Source of the DNA: Clostridium sp. Marseille-P299
GTDB lineage: Bacteria > Bacillota > Clostridia > Lachnospirales > Lachnospiraceae
Direction of reading: 5' to 3'
NCBI RefSeq assembly: GCF_900078195.1
Contig: NZ_FJVE01000004.1
Coordinates: 62,001-126,000 of the forward strand
Length of the DNA stretch: 64,000 nucleotides
Positions within the stretch are counted from its first letter, which is position 1. The number at the start of each line of letters is the position of its first letter. Shown here piece by piece: positions 53,931 to 63,735 of this stretch. A program made the position numbers and the translations under genes. The notes under the pieces were generated by a model. That model made no database searches. It was not told where the DNA came from and was given only the letters and a program-made list of their open reading frames with translations.

Positions 53931-54112
53931 TAATTCACCTCTACAACTTTATTTTTTCTTTTATCTAATGGTTTTTTTGCTTTACATGGAACCAGCCAGA
54001 GATTCCCTTTTTTTATTGCGCCGTCAATTCTGTTTTCATTGCAATAAAATGTTACCATGCGGCTCGTTATGCCCCATTTTTCTCCAATTTCTTTGACCGT
54101 TAAATATTCCAT
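53930..54112 (-). CDS. small helix-turn-helix protein, first gene of the methyltransferase operon
   Basis: A 60-residue protein made almost only of a MerR/excisionase-type winged helix: YLTVKEIGEKWGITSRMVTFYC, then a wing-like NRIDGAIKKGNLWLVP. By size and place it is a candidate controller of the operon, similar in role to the C proteins of restriction-modification systems, though of another fold. It overlaps the methyltransferase start (TAATG). A putative binding site lies 40-60 bp upstream at 54151-54172. Confidence 0.8.
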   Translation of the reverse strand: MEYLTVKEIGEKWGITSRMVTFYCNENRIDGAIKKGNLWLVPCKAKKPLDKRKNKVVEVN

Positions 54113-54147
54113 ATTACTACTCCTTTTTCAAATAATTAACTAATTAT

Positions 54148-54176
54148 ATTATATTTCAAGAACTCGAAATATACAA
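54148..54176 (-). promoter_or_regulatory. promoter of the methyltransferase operon with embedded inverted repeat
   Basis: TTGTAT (54171-54176) and TATAAT (54148-54153) on the minus strand are 17 bp apart. ATATTTC (54151-54157) and GAAATAT (54166-54172) form an inverted repeat filling the spacer and touching both boxes, ideal for repression by a small dimeric HTH protein. Confidence 0.68.
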
Positions 54177-54344
54177 TATATATTAAGTTGATTGATTTTA
54201 TTATAAAACATAATCACAATCGTATACACCTCAATTACAACTTTTTACTCACAAATATCACAGAAATCTCACGATTAATATCTCCCACTTGTCTTTAATC
54301 AAACAGTACAATAAATTTTATTTCATAAAACTCTATATAAATAA

Positions 54345-54375
54345 AAATGCCAAATGACAATGTCATTTGGCATTT
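54345..54375 (-). terminator. guaA terminator
   Basis: AAATGCCAAATGA (54345-54357) pairs perfectly with TCATTTGGCATTT (54363-54375) around a 5-nt loop. In the guaA direction it runs into TTTATTTATA. It separates guaA from the island. Confidence 0.88.
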
Positions 54376-54389
54376 CAATAGTTCTAATC

Positions 54390-55925
54390 TTACTCAAACT
54401 CAATCGTAGCCGGTGGCTTTCCAGTACAATCATAAAGTACTCTATTAACACCCTTAACTTCATTTACAATTCTGCTAGAAACCTTACCAATTACTTCCCA
54501 AGGAAGTTCAGCAAATTCAGCAGTCATAAAATCAGTTGTAGTTACAGCACGAAGAGCAATTGCATAATCGTATGTTCTTTCATCACCCATACATCCAACG
54601 GACTGCATGTTTGTTAATGCTGCAAAGTACTGACCAATGCTACGGTCAAGACCAGCATTTGCAATTTCTTCACGATAGATTGCATCTGCGTCTTGAACTA
54701 TTTTAACTTTCTCAGGTGTAACTTCACCGATGATACGGATACCAAGTCCTGGTCCTGGGAAAGGTTGTCTAAATACTAATTTTTCAGGAATTCCAAGCTC
54801 TAAACCAGCTTTACGAACTTCATCCTTAAATAAATCACGAAGTGGTTCAACGATTTCTTTGAAATCAACATGCTCAGGTAAACCACCTACATTGTGGTGA
54901 CTCTTAATAACAGCGGATTTACCAAGACCACTTTCGATAACGTCTGGATAAATTGTTCCCTGTGCTAAGAAATCAACAGTTCCGATTTTCTTTGCTTCTT
55001 CTTCGAATACACGAATGAATTCTTCACCAATGATCTTACGTTTTTGTTCTGGTTCAGTAACACCAGCTAATTTATCGTAAAATCTTTGTTGAGCATTTAC
55101 ACGAACAAAGTTAACATCAAATTGAGTTGTGAAGACTTCTTCTACTTCGTCCCCTTCGTTTTTACGTAATAAACCATGATCAACGAAAATACAAGTAAGT
55201 TGTTTACCAACTGCCTTTGAAATCATAACAGCTGCAACAGAAGAATCTACACCACCGGATAATGCACATAGAACTTTTTTATCGCCGATCTTTTCACGAA
55301 GAGCTTTGATAGATTCATCTACGAAAGAATCCATCTTCCAATCACCAACGCATCCACACACTTCATATAAGAAGTTTCTTAACATCTTAGTACCTTCTTG
55401 TGTATGAACTACTTCTGGATGGAACTGTACTGCATAAAGATTTTTCTCTACATTCTGTAAAGAAGCTACTGGGCATGCATCGGAATGAGCAATAATGGAG
55501 AAACCATCTGCAGGTTTAGATATATAATCAGTATGGCTCATCCAGCAAATTGTATTTTCAGATACGTCCTTAAAAAGCTTAGAAGTAGTTTCTACTTCAA
55601 TTTCAGTTTTACCGTATTCTCTAACAGGTGCTTTGGATACTTCACCGCCTAATAAATAAGTCATAAGCTGTGCACCATAGCAGATACCTAATACAGGGAT
55701 TCCAAGTTCAAAAATTTCTTTTTCACAACGAGGTGCATCTTCTGCATAAACACTTGCAGGTCCACCAGTAAAAATGATACCCTTTGGATTCATTACCTTG
55801 ATTTTCTCAAGACTCATATTGTAAGGATGCACTTCACAATACACGTTGCTTTCTCTTACACGTCTAGCAATAAGCTGATTATACTGTCCGCCGAAATCAA
55901 GTACAATTATCATTTCCTTATTCAC
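54390..55925 (-). CDS. guaA: GMP synthase (glutamine-hydrolysing)
   Basis: Converts XMP to GMP with ATP and glutamine. The 511-residue protein has a class I glutamine amidotransferase domain (Cys in LGICYGAQ, His/Glu in QFHPEVVH), the PP-loop ATP pyrophosphatase domain ([13 protein letters not shown]) and the C-terminal dimerisation domain ending [13 protein letters not shown]. It appears to begin with GTG at 55925, eight bases after GGAGG; an in-frame ATG four codons later has poorer spacing. It is a single-gene unit, ended by the hairpin at 54345. Confidence 0.96.
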   Translation of the reverse strand: MNKEMIIVLDFGGQYNQLIARRVRESNVYCEVHPYNMSLEKIKVMNPKGIIFTGGPASVYAEDAPRCEKEIFELGIPVLGICYGAQLMTYLLGGEVSKAPVREYGKTEIEVETTSKLFKDVSENTICWMSHTDYISKPADGFSIIAHSDACPVASLQNVEKNLYAVQFHPEVVHTQEGTKMLRNFLYEVCGCVGDWKMDSFVDESIKALREKIGDKKVLCALSGGVDSSVAAVMISKAVGKQLTCIFVDHGLLRKNEGDEVEEVFTTQFDVNFVRVNAQQRFYDKLAGVTEPEQKRKIIGEEFIRVFEEEAKKIGTVDFLAQGTIYPDVIESGLGKSAVIKSHHNVGGLPEHVDFKEIVEPLRDLFKDEVRKAGLELGIPEKLVFRQPFPGPGLGIRIIGEVTPEKVKIVQDADAIYREEIANAGLDRSIGQYFAALTNMQSVGCMGDERTYDYAIALRAVTTTDFMTAEFAELPWEVIGKVSSRIVNEVKGVNRVLYDCTGKPPATIEFE

Positions 55926-56399
55926 GTTTGTTTCCTCCTACGTTATAACCTTATAATTAAAGTTATTATAACCAATAATCATATTTTGTATTTTACAACA
56001 TTTTATATCAATGTTCTAGTCCTAAAATATTTTTTACTATTTGCATAATTTTGTTGCAGCAATTACCTATGTATTATACATTTTTCAGTGTTTTAGTACT
56101 AGTTTTATTGTCAAACTAAAATTTTAAACAGTATTCAGAAAGAAAAACTGTTCTATTGCACAATTTAATTGTATGCAATTAATTGATTAATTTTTTTCAT
56201 TAACGCTGATTTCCCCTTGTAAACATTGACTTTTAAGTATTCTATGTTAAAATAAAGAGTATGATTTTATAATATTTTATGCTTATATTAATACTACCAA
56301 ATTTTTTAAAACGAATCATAACCTATGATTAAGTTTTCTATTGCAACATATATTTTGGTATAAACTAATTAATTGATATAACGATTGGAGGCTTTTTTA
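55926..56399. other. divergent intergenic region, guaA / flavodiiron protein
   Basis: A 474-bp AT-rich region. It contains the extended -10 promoter of the flavodiiron gene at 56226-56253. On the guaA side a TATAAT occurs near 55965, but no good -35 box pairs with it, so its promoter is unclear. I found no purine riboswitch pattern or coding frame. Confidence 0.5.
56226..56253 (+). promoter_or_regulatory. promoter of the flavodiiron protein gene
   Basis: TTGACT (56226-56231), a 16-bp spacer and TAAAAT (56248-56253) with TG at 56245-56246, an extended -10 element. The leader is about 140 nt. Confidence 0.68.
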
Positions 56400-57566
56400 A
56401 TGAATCGAGTTGAACTTAAGCCAGGAGTGTATTCTGTTGGCGCCGTAGATTGGAACGTACGTAGTTTTCATGGTTATTCCGCAAGCCGTGGTGTAACTTA
56501 CAATTCATATCTTATAATTGATGAAAAAATAACTCTAATCGATGCTGTAAAAGATGTTTTTGCCGATGAATTACTTGCAAGAATTTCTGATATAATTGAC
56601 CCTGCTCGCATCGACTACATTGTTTCTAACCACGTTGAAATGGATCATTCTGGTGCAATACCAGCAGTTGTAAAAGCTGCACCTAATGCAACAATTGTAA
56701 CCTCATCTCCAAGTGGATTTAAAGGATTACAAGCACACTATGGTAGTGATTTCAAATTCCTTCCAGTAAAAGCTGGAGATACTTTATCTATCGGTAAACG
56801 TACTTTACAATTTGTTGGAACACCTATGTTACACTGGCCAGACAATATGGTAACATATTGCCCAGAAGAGAAAATTTTATTCTCCAACGATGCTTTTGGT
56901 CAACATTATTCTACAACAAAACGTTTTGATGATGAAGTTGATTTAAGCATTGCAATATATGAAGCTCAAAAATACTATGCAAATATTTTAATGCCTTACG
57001 GTGCACAAGCAAGAAAAGCACTTGAAATCGTTAAAGGATTAGATATGGATATGATTGCTCCTAGCCACGGAATTATTTGGCGTAGTCATATTGATGAAAT
57101 CATAAAACAATACGAATACTACTCAAACGATGAACCAGACGATGTAGCAATTGTAGTTTATGACTCTATGTGGCATTCTACTGAAAAAATGGCTTTTAGA
57201 ATTGTAGAAGGATTCGCTAGAAAAGGTCTTACTGTTAAGTATTTCGATTTAAAAGTAAATGAAATGTCCGATATTATGGCTGAACTTTTAAAAGCAAAAT
57301 ACATTGCAGTTGGTTCTTCCACATTAAATAATCAAATGCTTCCAAACGTTGCAGCGTTCCTTTGCTACTTAAAGGGTCTTGCACCTAAGAATAAAAAAGC
57401 ATTTGCATTTGGTTCTTACGGCTGGGGTGGCCAAGGCATTCCTTATGTAAACGAAGAATTAAAAGCTTGTGGATTAGAGATCGTTTTAGATCCTATCAAA
57501 CAACTTTATATTCCAACTCCAGAACAATTAGATGAACTTGAGAATATGGTTGCTAATATCGAATAA
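56400..57566 (+). CDS. FprA-type flavodiiron protein
   Basis: A 388-residue A-type flavoprotein. The N-terminal metallo-beta-lactamase-like domain carries the di-iron ligands in NHVEMDHSGAI, the HWPDN and FSNDAFGQH segments and PSHGIIW. The C-terminal flavodoxin domain (from about 250) starts VVYDSMWHSTEKMA and binds FMN. In anaerobes these enzymes reduce O2 to water (or NO to N2O), protecting against oxygen. The ATG at 56400 follows GGAGG; the frame upstream of it is not needed. Confidence 0.94.
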   Translation: MNRVELKPGVYSVGAVDWNVRSFHGYSASRGVTYNSYLIIDEKITLIDAVKDVFADELLARISDIIDPARIDYIVSNHVEMDHSGAIPAVVKAAPNATIVTSSPSGFKGLQAHYGSDFKFLPVKAGDTLSIGKRTLQFVGTPMLHWPDNMVTYCPEEKILFSNDAFGQHYSTTKRFDDEVDLSIAIYEAQKYYANILMPYGAQARKALEIVKGLDMDMIAPSHGIIWRSHIDEIIKQYEYYSNDEPDDVAIVVYDSMWHSTEKMAFRIVEGFARKGLTVKYFDLKVNEMSDIMAELLKAKYIAVGSSTLNNQMLPNVAAFLCYLKGLAPKNKKAFAFGSYGWGGQGIPYVNEELKACGLEIVLDPIKQLYIPTPEQLDELENMVANIE

Positions 57567-57605
57567 AAATCTTTAAATATATTACATAATCATGCGATTA
57601 TGAGT

Positions 57606-57640
57606 AAAAAGCCTTCCAAATTCAATGGAAGGCTTTTTAT
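57606..57640 (+). terminator. terminator of the flavodiiron gene
   Basis: AAAAAGCCTTCCA (57606-57618) pairs perfectly with TGGAAGGCTTTTT (57626-57638) around a 7-nt loop; the arm ends in a T-run. It can work in both directions. Confidence 0.92.
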
Positions 57641-57678
57641 ATAACAAAGTAATCACGCTGTGATAGTTACCCATTAAA

Positions 57679-57783
57679 GTAGTTCGTCAAAAGTCTTATA
57701 ACTAGGCAATAACAAAGTCCATCCAAGTCCTTACAATTAATCATTATCGCAGTTCATCCAAAGTCTTATAATAAGACGGAAGA
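57679..57783 (-). repeat. 35-bp tandem repeat at the 3' end of the HD-domain gene
   Basis: Three diverged units exactly 35 bp apart start at 57679 (GTAGTTCGTCAAAAGTCTTA), 57714 (AAAGTCCATCCAAGTCCTTA) and 57749 (GCAGTTCATCCAAAGTCTTA). The third encodes the last residues (YKTLDEL) of the minus-strand gene ending at 57744; the other two lie past its stop. Confidence 0.72.
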
Positions 57784-58322
57784 AATTCCTCCATAAATAA
57801 CTCAACTTCAGGTAATTTCATTTCATGAAGTGCAGCTTCAATCGTTATTCTAGCACTATCAAACTCCGAATTCCCAGCTTTCTTTTCTTCAATACACTTA
57901 ATAAGTGCAGACAACTTATCCGCTGCTTTTACAAGTCGACCTAAGTACTCCTCTTCTTCCGTCAAAAAGAATAACTTTTCATACTCCTCCCTAATATCTT
58001 CTGGAAGCATAGATAATAATTGATTTGCTGCATTCTTTTCAATCTCTTTAAAAGCCCCTTGTATGTCTTTATTATAGTATTTAATCGGTGTTGGCATATC
58101 ACCAGTAATAATCTCTGTAGAATCATGAAACAAACCAATTAACGCAGCTCGGTCCGTATTAAGCTTATTCTTAAATCTTTTATTGCTTATAACTGCCAAT
58201 GCATGTGCTAACATTGCAACCTCTAAGGAATGCTCACTAATATTCTCAGGATAAGAATTACGCATAAGAGCCCAACGCTCAATATACTTCATTCTAGACA
58301 TCATAGCATAAAAATGACTCAT
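57744..58322 (-). CDS. HD-domain 5'-deoxynucleotidase-like protein (YfbR type)
   Basis: A 192-residue HD-superfamily phosphohydrolase. Metal ligands: His31 in ISEHSLEVAMLAHAL, His66-Asp67 in LIGLFHDSTEIITGDMPTP, and a later Asp in KAADKLSALIKC. The extended HDSTE...GDMPTP pattern is that of YfbR, which removes phosphate from deoxynucleoside 5'-monophosphates. I start it at ATG 58322, eight bases after GGAGG. It stands just downstream of uvrA on the same strand. Confidence 0.9.
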   Translation of the reverse strand: MSHFYAMMSRMKYIERWALMRNSYPENISEHSLEVAMLAHALAVISNKRFKNKLNTDRAALIGLFHDSTEIITGDMPTPIKYYNKDIQGAFKEIEKNAANQLLSMLPEDIREEYEKLFFLTEEEEYLGRLVKAADKLSALIKCIEEKKAGNSEFDSARITIEAALHEMKLPEVELFMEEFLPSYYKTLDELR

Positions 58323-58453
58323 ACCATACCCTCCTAACATTTTCACTTATGTAATATCCAATACACAATATTACGCATTCTTCTTTAACTTCTTTCTAAC
58401 CATCCTAGCCAGTAGCTCTAACATTTAATACTATTTATTATCCAATATACAAC

Positions 58454-58490
58454 AACTGGTTAGGATGTCAACCTAACACCCTAACCAGTT
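58454..58490 (-). terminator. hairpin after uvrA
   Basis: AACTGGTTAGG (58454-58464) pairs perfectly with CCTAACCAGTT (58480-58490). The T-run that follows in the uvrA direction is weak (TGTTGTATA), so termination may be partial. Confidence 0.6.
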
Positions 58491-58505
58491 CTAATAACTA
58501 ATTAC

Positions 58506-61340
58506 TTACTCACTTAAATATTTCTTTACATACTGACCAGTATACGATTTCTTATTCTTAGCCACTTCTTCTGGAGTACCAGTTGCAACCACTGTACCAC
58601 CTTTATCTCCGCCTTCTGGTCCAATATCTATAATATAATCCGCTGTTTTAATCACATCTAAGTTATGCTCGATAACAACAACACTATTTCCACCTTCCAC
58701 TAAACGGTGAAGAATATCAATTAACTTATGAACGTCAGCAAAATGAAGTCCAGTGGTAGGCTCATCTAAAATATAGATCGTCTTACCAGTACTACGTTTG
58801 CTAAGTTCTGTAGCTAACTTAATTCTCTGTGCTTCACCACCAGAAAGAGAGGTAGAAGGATGCCCAAGCTTTAGATAGGATAATCCAACGTCATTTAATG
58901 TTTCGATTTTACGCTTAATGGATGGAACATTTTCAAAGAACTTCACAGCTTCTTCCACAGTCATATTAAGCACATCATAAATCGTCTTACCTTTATAACG
59001 TACTTCTAATGTCTCACGATTGTAGCGCTTTCCACCACAAACTTCACAAGGAACATAAATATCTGGTAAGAAGTTCATTTCAATTTTTAGAATACCATCA
59101 CCGCTACAAGCTTCACAACGTCCACCTTTTACATTAAAGCTAAAACGGCCTTTATTATAGCCATGCATCTTCGCATCTGGTGTAGACGCAAATAAGTCTC
59201 TAATCTGATCAAACACGCCTGTATAAGTTGCTGGATTGGAACGAGGTGTTCTACCAATTGGTGATTGGTCAATATCAATTACCTTATCCAGTTGGTCTAA
59301 ACCTATCATCTCGCTATGCTTTCCAGGGATCACTCTGGCACGATTTAAATCTCTAGCCAAACGTTTGTATAAGATTTCGCGAATCAAGGAACTCTTACCA
59401 GAACCAGAAACACCTGTAATACATGTTAATACTCCAAGTGGAATATCTACATTGATATTCTTAAGATTATTTTCTTTCGCACCTTTAATGGTTAAGAAGC
59501 CAGTAGGTTCCTTTCTAACTTTAGGAACCGGAATCTTAATACGTCCACTTAAATATGCTCCAGTGATTGACTCCTCTACTTGCATGATTTCTTGTGCCGT
59601 ACCAGTAGCGATTACTTCACCACCATGGCTACCTGCACCTGGTCCGATATCTACAATATAATCCGCAGCAAACATTGTGTCTTCATCATGTTCTACTACA
59701 ATTAATGTATTTCCTAAATCTTTTAAATGCTTTAATGTCTTTAATAGCTTATCATTATCCCTTTGATGGAGCCCAATACTTGGCTCGTCAAGAATATATG
59801 CAACACCAACTAAGCCTGAACCAATCTGCGTAGCCAGACGGATACGCTGTGCTTCACCACCAGATAAAGTTCCGGTTGCTCTTGCTAATGTAAGATAATC
59901 CAAGCCTACATCAACTAAAAATCCAATTCTAGCTTTGATTTCCTTTAAAACAAGTTCACCGATTTTCATTTGCATCGGGCTAAGTTCAAGGTGATCCATA
60001 AACTCTTGTAAATCACGTATAGATAGCTCTGTTACTTCTGAAATATTCTTATCACCAACGGTTACCGCTAAGGCTTCTTTTCTTAAACGTTTTCCACCAC
60101 ATGCTTTACAAGGAGTCGTGTTCATAAATGTCTCGTATTCTTGTTTTGTAGCGTCAGATGCCGTTTCACGGTATCTTCTCTCAACGTTCTTAATCAAACC
60201 TTCAAAGGCAACATCATAAACGCCTTCCCCGCGCTGTCCACGGTAGGTTACCTTAACTGTCTTACCATCGGTACCATGCATAATCATATGCTGAATATCC
60301 TTTGGTAAATCTTTGTAAGGTGTATTTAAATCAAAATTATATTCTTTCGCAAGGGCATCCATCGTACAACGAGTGTAGCTTGTCTTATCTGTAACGGATT
60401 GCCAGCCAAGAACCGCAATTGCTCCTTCTGCAATGCTTAAAGATGTATCAGGAATTAATAGTTCCTCTGCAAATTCCATCTTAATACCAATACCATGACA
60501 TTCTGGACACGCTCCAAATGGATTGTTAAAGGAAAATGTTCTTGGTTCTAATTCATCCAAACTTATACCGCAATCTGGGCAGGAAAAGCTCTGTGAAAAG
60601 TTAAGTGCTTCTCCTCCGATTACATCTACAATAAGTAATCCGTCGCTTAACTTAAGAACGCTTTCGATGGAATCAGAAAGTCTCTTCTCTATTCCTGCTT
60701 TTACAACCAAACGGTCAATTATGATTTCTATGTTATGTTTTTTATTCTTTTCAAGCTTAATTTCTTCACTTAATTCATATAAATTACCATCTACCATAAC
60801 ACGAACATAGCCACTTTTCTTAGCCTGTTCAAATACCTTTACATGCTCACCCTTTCTCCCACGTACGACTGGAGAAAGTAACTGAATTTTGCTACCTTCC
60901 GGTAACTTCATAATCTCATCAACCATCTGATCAACGGTTTGTTTTTTGATTTCTTTCCCACACTTTGGACAGTGAGGGATACCGATTCTTGCATAAAGTA
61001 AACGATAGTAGTCATAGATTTCTGTTACGGTACCTACTGTTGATCTAGGATTTCGATTGGTAGACTTTTGGTCAATGGAAATAGCAGGAGATAATCCTTC
61101 AATACTCTCCACATTGGGCTTTTCCATTTGTCCTAAGAATTGCCTTGCATAAGAGGATAAGGATTCCATATATCTTCTTTGACCTTCTGCATAGATCGTG
61201 TCAAATGCTAGAGATGACTTTCCAGAACCACTAAGGCCAGTTAAAACTACAAATTCATCTCTTGGAATATCAACACTAATATTCTTTAAATTATGTTCCT
61301 TTGCACCTCTAATTTTAATATAGTGCTTTTTATCAGCCAT
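58506..61340 (-). CDS. uvrA: excinuclease ABC subunit A
   Basis: The damage-recognition ATPase of nucleotide excision repair. The 944-residue protein has two ABC modules ([12 protein letters not shown] near 35, [13 protein letters not shown] near 640; signatures LSGGEAQRI twice), and zinc motifs CPKCGKE, CPDCGIS...CPECHG and CEACSGDG...CEVCGGKR. Length is normal. It lies 67 bp after uvrB, probably one operon. Confidence 0.97.
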   Translation of the reverse strand: MADKKHYIKIRGAKEHNLKNISVDIPRDEFVVLTGLSGSGKSSLAFDTIYAEGQRRYMESLSSYARQFLGQMEKPNVESIEGLSPAISIDQKSTNRNPRSTVGTVTEIYDYYRLLYARIGIPHCPKCGKEIKKQTVDQMVDEIMKLPEGSKIQLLSPVVRGRKGEHVKVFEQAKKSGYVRVMVDGNLYELSEEIKLEKNKKHNIEIIIDRLVVKAGIEKRLSDSIESVLKLSDGLLIVDVIGGEALNFSQSFSCPDCGISLDELEPRTFSFNNPFGACPECHGIGIKMEFAEELLIPDTSLSIAEGAIAVLGWQSVTDKTSYTRCTMDALAKEYNFDLNTPYKDLPKDIQHMIMHGTDGKTVKVTYRGQRGEGVYDVAFEGLIKNVERRYRETASDATKQEYETFMNTTPCKACGGKRLRKEALAVTVGDKNISEVTELSIRDLQEFMDHLELSPMQMKIGELVLKEIKARIGFLVDVGLDYLTLARATGTLSGGEAQRIRLATQIGSGLVGVAYILDEPSIGLHQRDNDKLLKTLKHLKDLGNTLIVVEHDEDTMFAADYIVDIGPGAGSHGGEVIATGTAQEIMQVEESITGAYLSGRIKIPVPKVRKEPTGFLTIKGAKENNLKNINVDIPLGVLTCITGVSGSGKSSLIREILYKRLARDLNRARVIPGKHSEMIGLDQLDKVIDIDQSPIGRTPRSNPATYTGVFDQIRDLFASTPDAKMHGYNKGRFSFNVKGGRCEACSGDGILKIEMNFLPDIYVPCEVCGGKRYNRETLEVRYKGKTIYDVLNMTVEEAVKFFENVPSIKRKIETLNDVGLSYLKLGHPSTSLSGGEAQRIKLATELSKRSTGKTIYILDEPTTGLHFADVHKLIDILHRLVEGGNSVVVIEHNLDVIKTADYIIDIGPEGGDKGGTVVATGTPEEVAKNKKSYTGQYVKKYLSE

Positions 61341-61407
61341 ATTATTGTCCTCATCTATCTAATAAACTTTTATAAATCATTTAAAACTTAGAATAATTAT
61401 CTCGTGA

Positions 61408-63399
61408 TTATCCCTCTAGTTCTTGTATATGTTTCTTAATTTCTAATAACTTATCACGTAACTCAGCTGCAAGTTCGAAATTAAGTTCTGCTGCTGCGGT
61501 ATGCATTTCTTTCGTAATTTTCTTAGCAATCGCATCAAGTTCTTTACGATTCATGGACTCTAAATCCTTATTGCCCATATCATACATTTCTTTCGCAACT
61601 TTCTTTGAAATAGTTATCAATTCACGAACTTTCTTCTGTATTGTCTGAGGGGTAATGCCATGTTCCTTATTATACTGATCTTGAATTTGTCTTCTTCGGT
61701 TTGTCTCTTGGATCGCTTTATTCATAGAATCCGTCATCTTATCGGCATACATGATAACATGTCCTTCTGAATTACGAGCCGCACGACCAATCGTCTGTAT
61801 TAATGAAGTTTCAGAACGTAAGAAACCTTCTTTATCAGCATCCAAGATAGCTACTAATGTAATTTCAGGAATATCAAGACCTTCTCGTAGCAGGTTAATA
61901 CCAACCAATACATCAAACACATCCATACGCATATCTCTAATTATCTCAGAACGTTCCAATGTATCAATGTCAGAGTGCAGATACTTCACACGGATACCAA
62001 CCTCACGCATGTAATCCGTTAAATCCTCAGCCATACGCTTAGTTAATGTAGTAACCAATACCTTGTTTTTCTTAGAGATTTCCTTATTCACTTCACCGAT
62101 CAAATCATCAATCTGTCCTGCTACCGGACGAACTTCAACCAATGGATCCAATAATCCCGTCGGACGAATAATTTGTTCTACTCTCTTTAATTCATGTTCA
62201 CGCTCATAAACATTTGGAGTTGCAGATACAAACATCATCTGATTGATTTTGCTTTCAAATTCACCAAAGTTAAGTGGTCGATTATCTTTTGCTGAAGGCA
62301 AACGAAATCCGTAATCCACAAGGGTTGATTTTCTTGCCTGGTCACCTGCATACATACCTCTTACCTGTGGTATTGTAATGTGGGACTCGTCTACAATAAT
62401 TAAGAAATCATCTGGAAAGTAATCAATTAATGTGTGAGGTGTGCTACCTGGAGTTAATCCAGCTAAATGCATGGAATAATTTTCAACACCAGAACAAAAT
62501 CCCGTTTCACGTAACATTTCAATATCAAAATTTGTTCGTTCCGAGATTCTTTGTGCCTCTAATAGCTTGTCTTCACTTTTAAAATACTTGATACGTTCCT
62601 CTAACTCGATCTCAATGTTCTTAATGGCAGCCTCTAATTTATCCGGCGCAACTACATAATGGGAGGCCGGAAAGATAATCATATGTTCCAATGTATATTT
62701 GATTTCACCAGTTAATACATCAATTTCTGTGATACGATCAATCTCATCGCCAAAGAATTCAACACGGTACGCAGTATCTGAACTATTAATCGGGAAAATC
62801 TCAACAACATCGCCACGTACACGAAATGTTCCACGCTTAAAATCCATATCATTTCTTGTATACTGAATATCCACTAATTTTCTTAAAATCTCGTCTCTAT
62901 CCCGAATCATTCCTGGACGCAATGAAACTGTCATGTTCTGATAGTCAATCGGGCTACCTAAACCATAAATACAAGAAACACTGGCAACAATAATTACATC
63001 TCTTCGTTCTGTTAAAGCTGCGGTTGCAGAGTGCCTTAATTTATCAATTTCATCATTGATTGCCGAATCTTTTTCTATATAAGTATCCGTTGACGGTACA
63101 TACGCCTCCGGTTGATAATAATCATAGTAGGAAACAAAATATTCTACTGCATTCTCTGGGAAGAACTCTTTGAATTCTCCATACAGCTGAGCAGCTAGTG
63201 TCTTATTATGTGCAATAACAAGCGTAGGTCGATTCAATTTTTGAATTACATTTGCCATTGTAAAGGTTTTACCAGAACCAGTTACACCAAGTAATGTCTG
63301 AAACTGATTTCCTTCTTCAAAACCTTTCACAAGTTCTGCAATCGCCTCTGGTTGATCACCCGTCGGTTCATACTCCGAAACTAATTTAAAATGATCCAT
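61408..63399 (-). CDS. uvrB: excinuclease ABC subunit B
   Basis: The helicase-like subunit that loads at damage and recruits UvrC. The 663-residue protein has Walker [13 protein letters not shown], the beta-hairpin [12 protein letters not shown], helicase motifs to QTIGRAARN, and the C-terminal UVR motif ([19 protein letters not shown]) that contacts UvrC. The start at ATG 63399 ([17 protein letters not shown]) fits the family and has GGGGGAT upstream; the frame extends further but without support. Confidence 0.97.
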   Translation of the reverse strand: MDHFKLVSEYEPTGDQPEAIAELVKGFEEGNQFQTLLGVTGSGKTFTMANVIQKLNRPTLVIAHNKTLAAQLYGEFKEFFPENAVEYFVSYYDYYQPEAYVPSTDTYIEKDSAINDEIDKLRHSATAALTERRDVIIVASVSCIYGLGSPIDYQNMTVSLRPGMIRDRDEILRKLVDIQYTRNDMDFKRGTFRVRGDVVEIFPINSSDTAYRVEFFGDEIDRITEIDVLTGEIKYTLEHMIIFPASHYVVAPDKLEAAIKNIEIELEERIKYFKSEDKLLEAQRISERTNFDIEMLRETGFCSGVENYSMHLAGLTPGSTPHTLIDYFPDDFLIIVDESHITIPQVRGMYAGDQARKSTLVDYGFRLPSAKDNRPLNFGEFESKINQMMFVSATPNVYEREHELKRVEQIIRPTGLLDPLVEVRPVAGQIDDLIGEVNKEISKKNKVLVTTLTKRMAEDLTDYMREVGIRVKYLHSDIDTLERSEIIRDMRMDVFDVLVGINLLREGLDIPEITLVAILDADKEGFLRSETSLIQTIGRAARNSEGHVIMYADKMTDSMNKAIQETNRRRQIQDQYNKEHGITPQTIQKKVRELITISKKVAKEMYDMGNKDLESMNRKELDAIAKKITKEMHTAAAELNFELAAELRDKLLEIKKHIQELEG

Positions 63400-63472
63400 G
63401 CCTATCCCCCTATCCTCTATAAATCTATTTGTAATATCCACAATTTTCACGTAATCCATTCACTATCTTGAT

Positions 63473-63501
63473 ATTATAGCATACTAAAAATTAATATTCA
63501 A
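63473..63501 (-). promoter_or_regulatory. promoter of uvrB-uvrA
   Basis: On the minus strand TTGAAT (63496-63501) and TATAAT (63473-63478) are 17 bp apart, with TGC before the -10 box (extended -10). The uvrB start is about 65 bp downstream. Confidence 0.8.
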
Positions 63502-63510
63502 TCCATTTTT

Positions 63511-63524
63511 CGAATGTTTGTTCT
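63511..63524 (-). promoter_or_regulatory. LexA/SOS-box-like site
   Basis: On the minus strand AGAACAAACATTCG matches the Gram-positive LexA box CGAACRNRYGTTYG at 12 of 14 positions and lies 9 bp upstream of the uvrB -35 box. It predicts induction by DNA damage, as is known for uvrB in other Firmicutes. Confidence 0.6.
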
Positions 63525-63537
63525 GTTTTTAAATCAA

Positions 63538-63580
63538 ATAGGGATGAGGCAAACGCAATCATCGTTTACATCATCCCTAT
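63538..63580 (-). terminator. terminator of the cheW-like gene
   Basis: ATAGGGATGA (63538-63547) pairs with TCATCCCTAT (63571-63580), and AAACG with CGTTT inside. In the minus direction TTTGATTT follows. It lies about 155 bp beyond the gene end. Confidence 0.6.
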
Positions 63581-63735
63581 AGCCTTTGTAAAATAATAAA
63601 TATTAAAACCAACGAAATCATTGATCCTATACAAATTATTCTTATATTAATTATTCTAATATTAATTATATTTATATTAATACAACTTAATTTACTTAAA
63701 TTTAATATCGAATCCTAATCTACCACTGAATCCGA

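Larger units (their letters stand above)
63400..63735. other. intergenic region, uvrB / cheW-like gene
   Basis: A 336-bp region. It holds the uvrB promoter (63473-63501), a LexA-like box (63511-63524) and a hairpin (63538-63580). From 63590 to 63710 the DNA is low-complexity ATTAAT-rich sequence without a gene. Confidence 0.55.

Noticed and set aside
41494..54112. Known defence systems such as BREX, DISARM, type I restriction or Druantia
   Set aside because: The hallmark genes (PglX/PglZ, DrmA-like helicase with PLD nuclease, HsdRMS, the very large Druantia helicase) are absent; only a single C5 methyltransferase and GHKL proteins are seen.
55926..56060. Guanine/purine riboswitch upstream of guaA
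   Set aside because: No conserved purine-riboswitch junction or loop sequences are visible in the short leader.
59236..59661. 141-residue open frame on the plus strand inside uvrA
   Set aside because: It lies fully antisense to the conserved ATP-binding and zinc regions of uvrA, has no ribosome binding site and reads like a mirror of those motifs.
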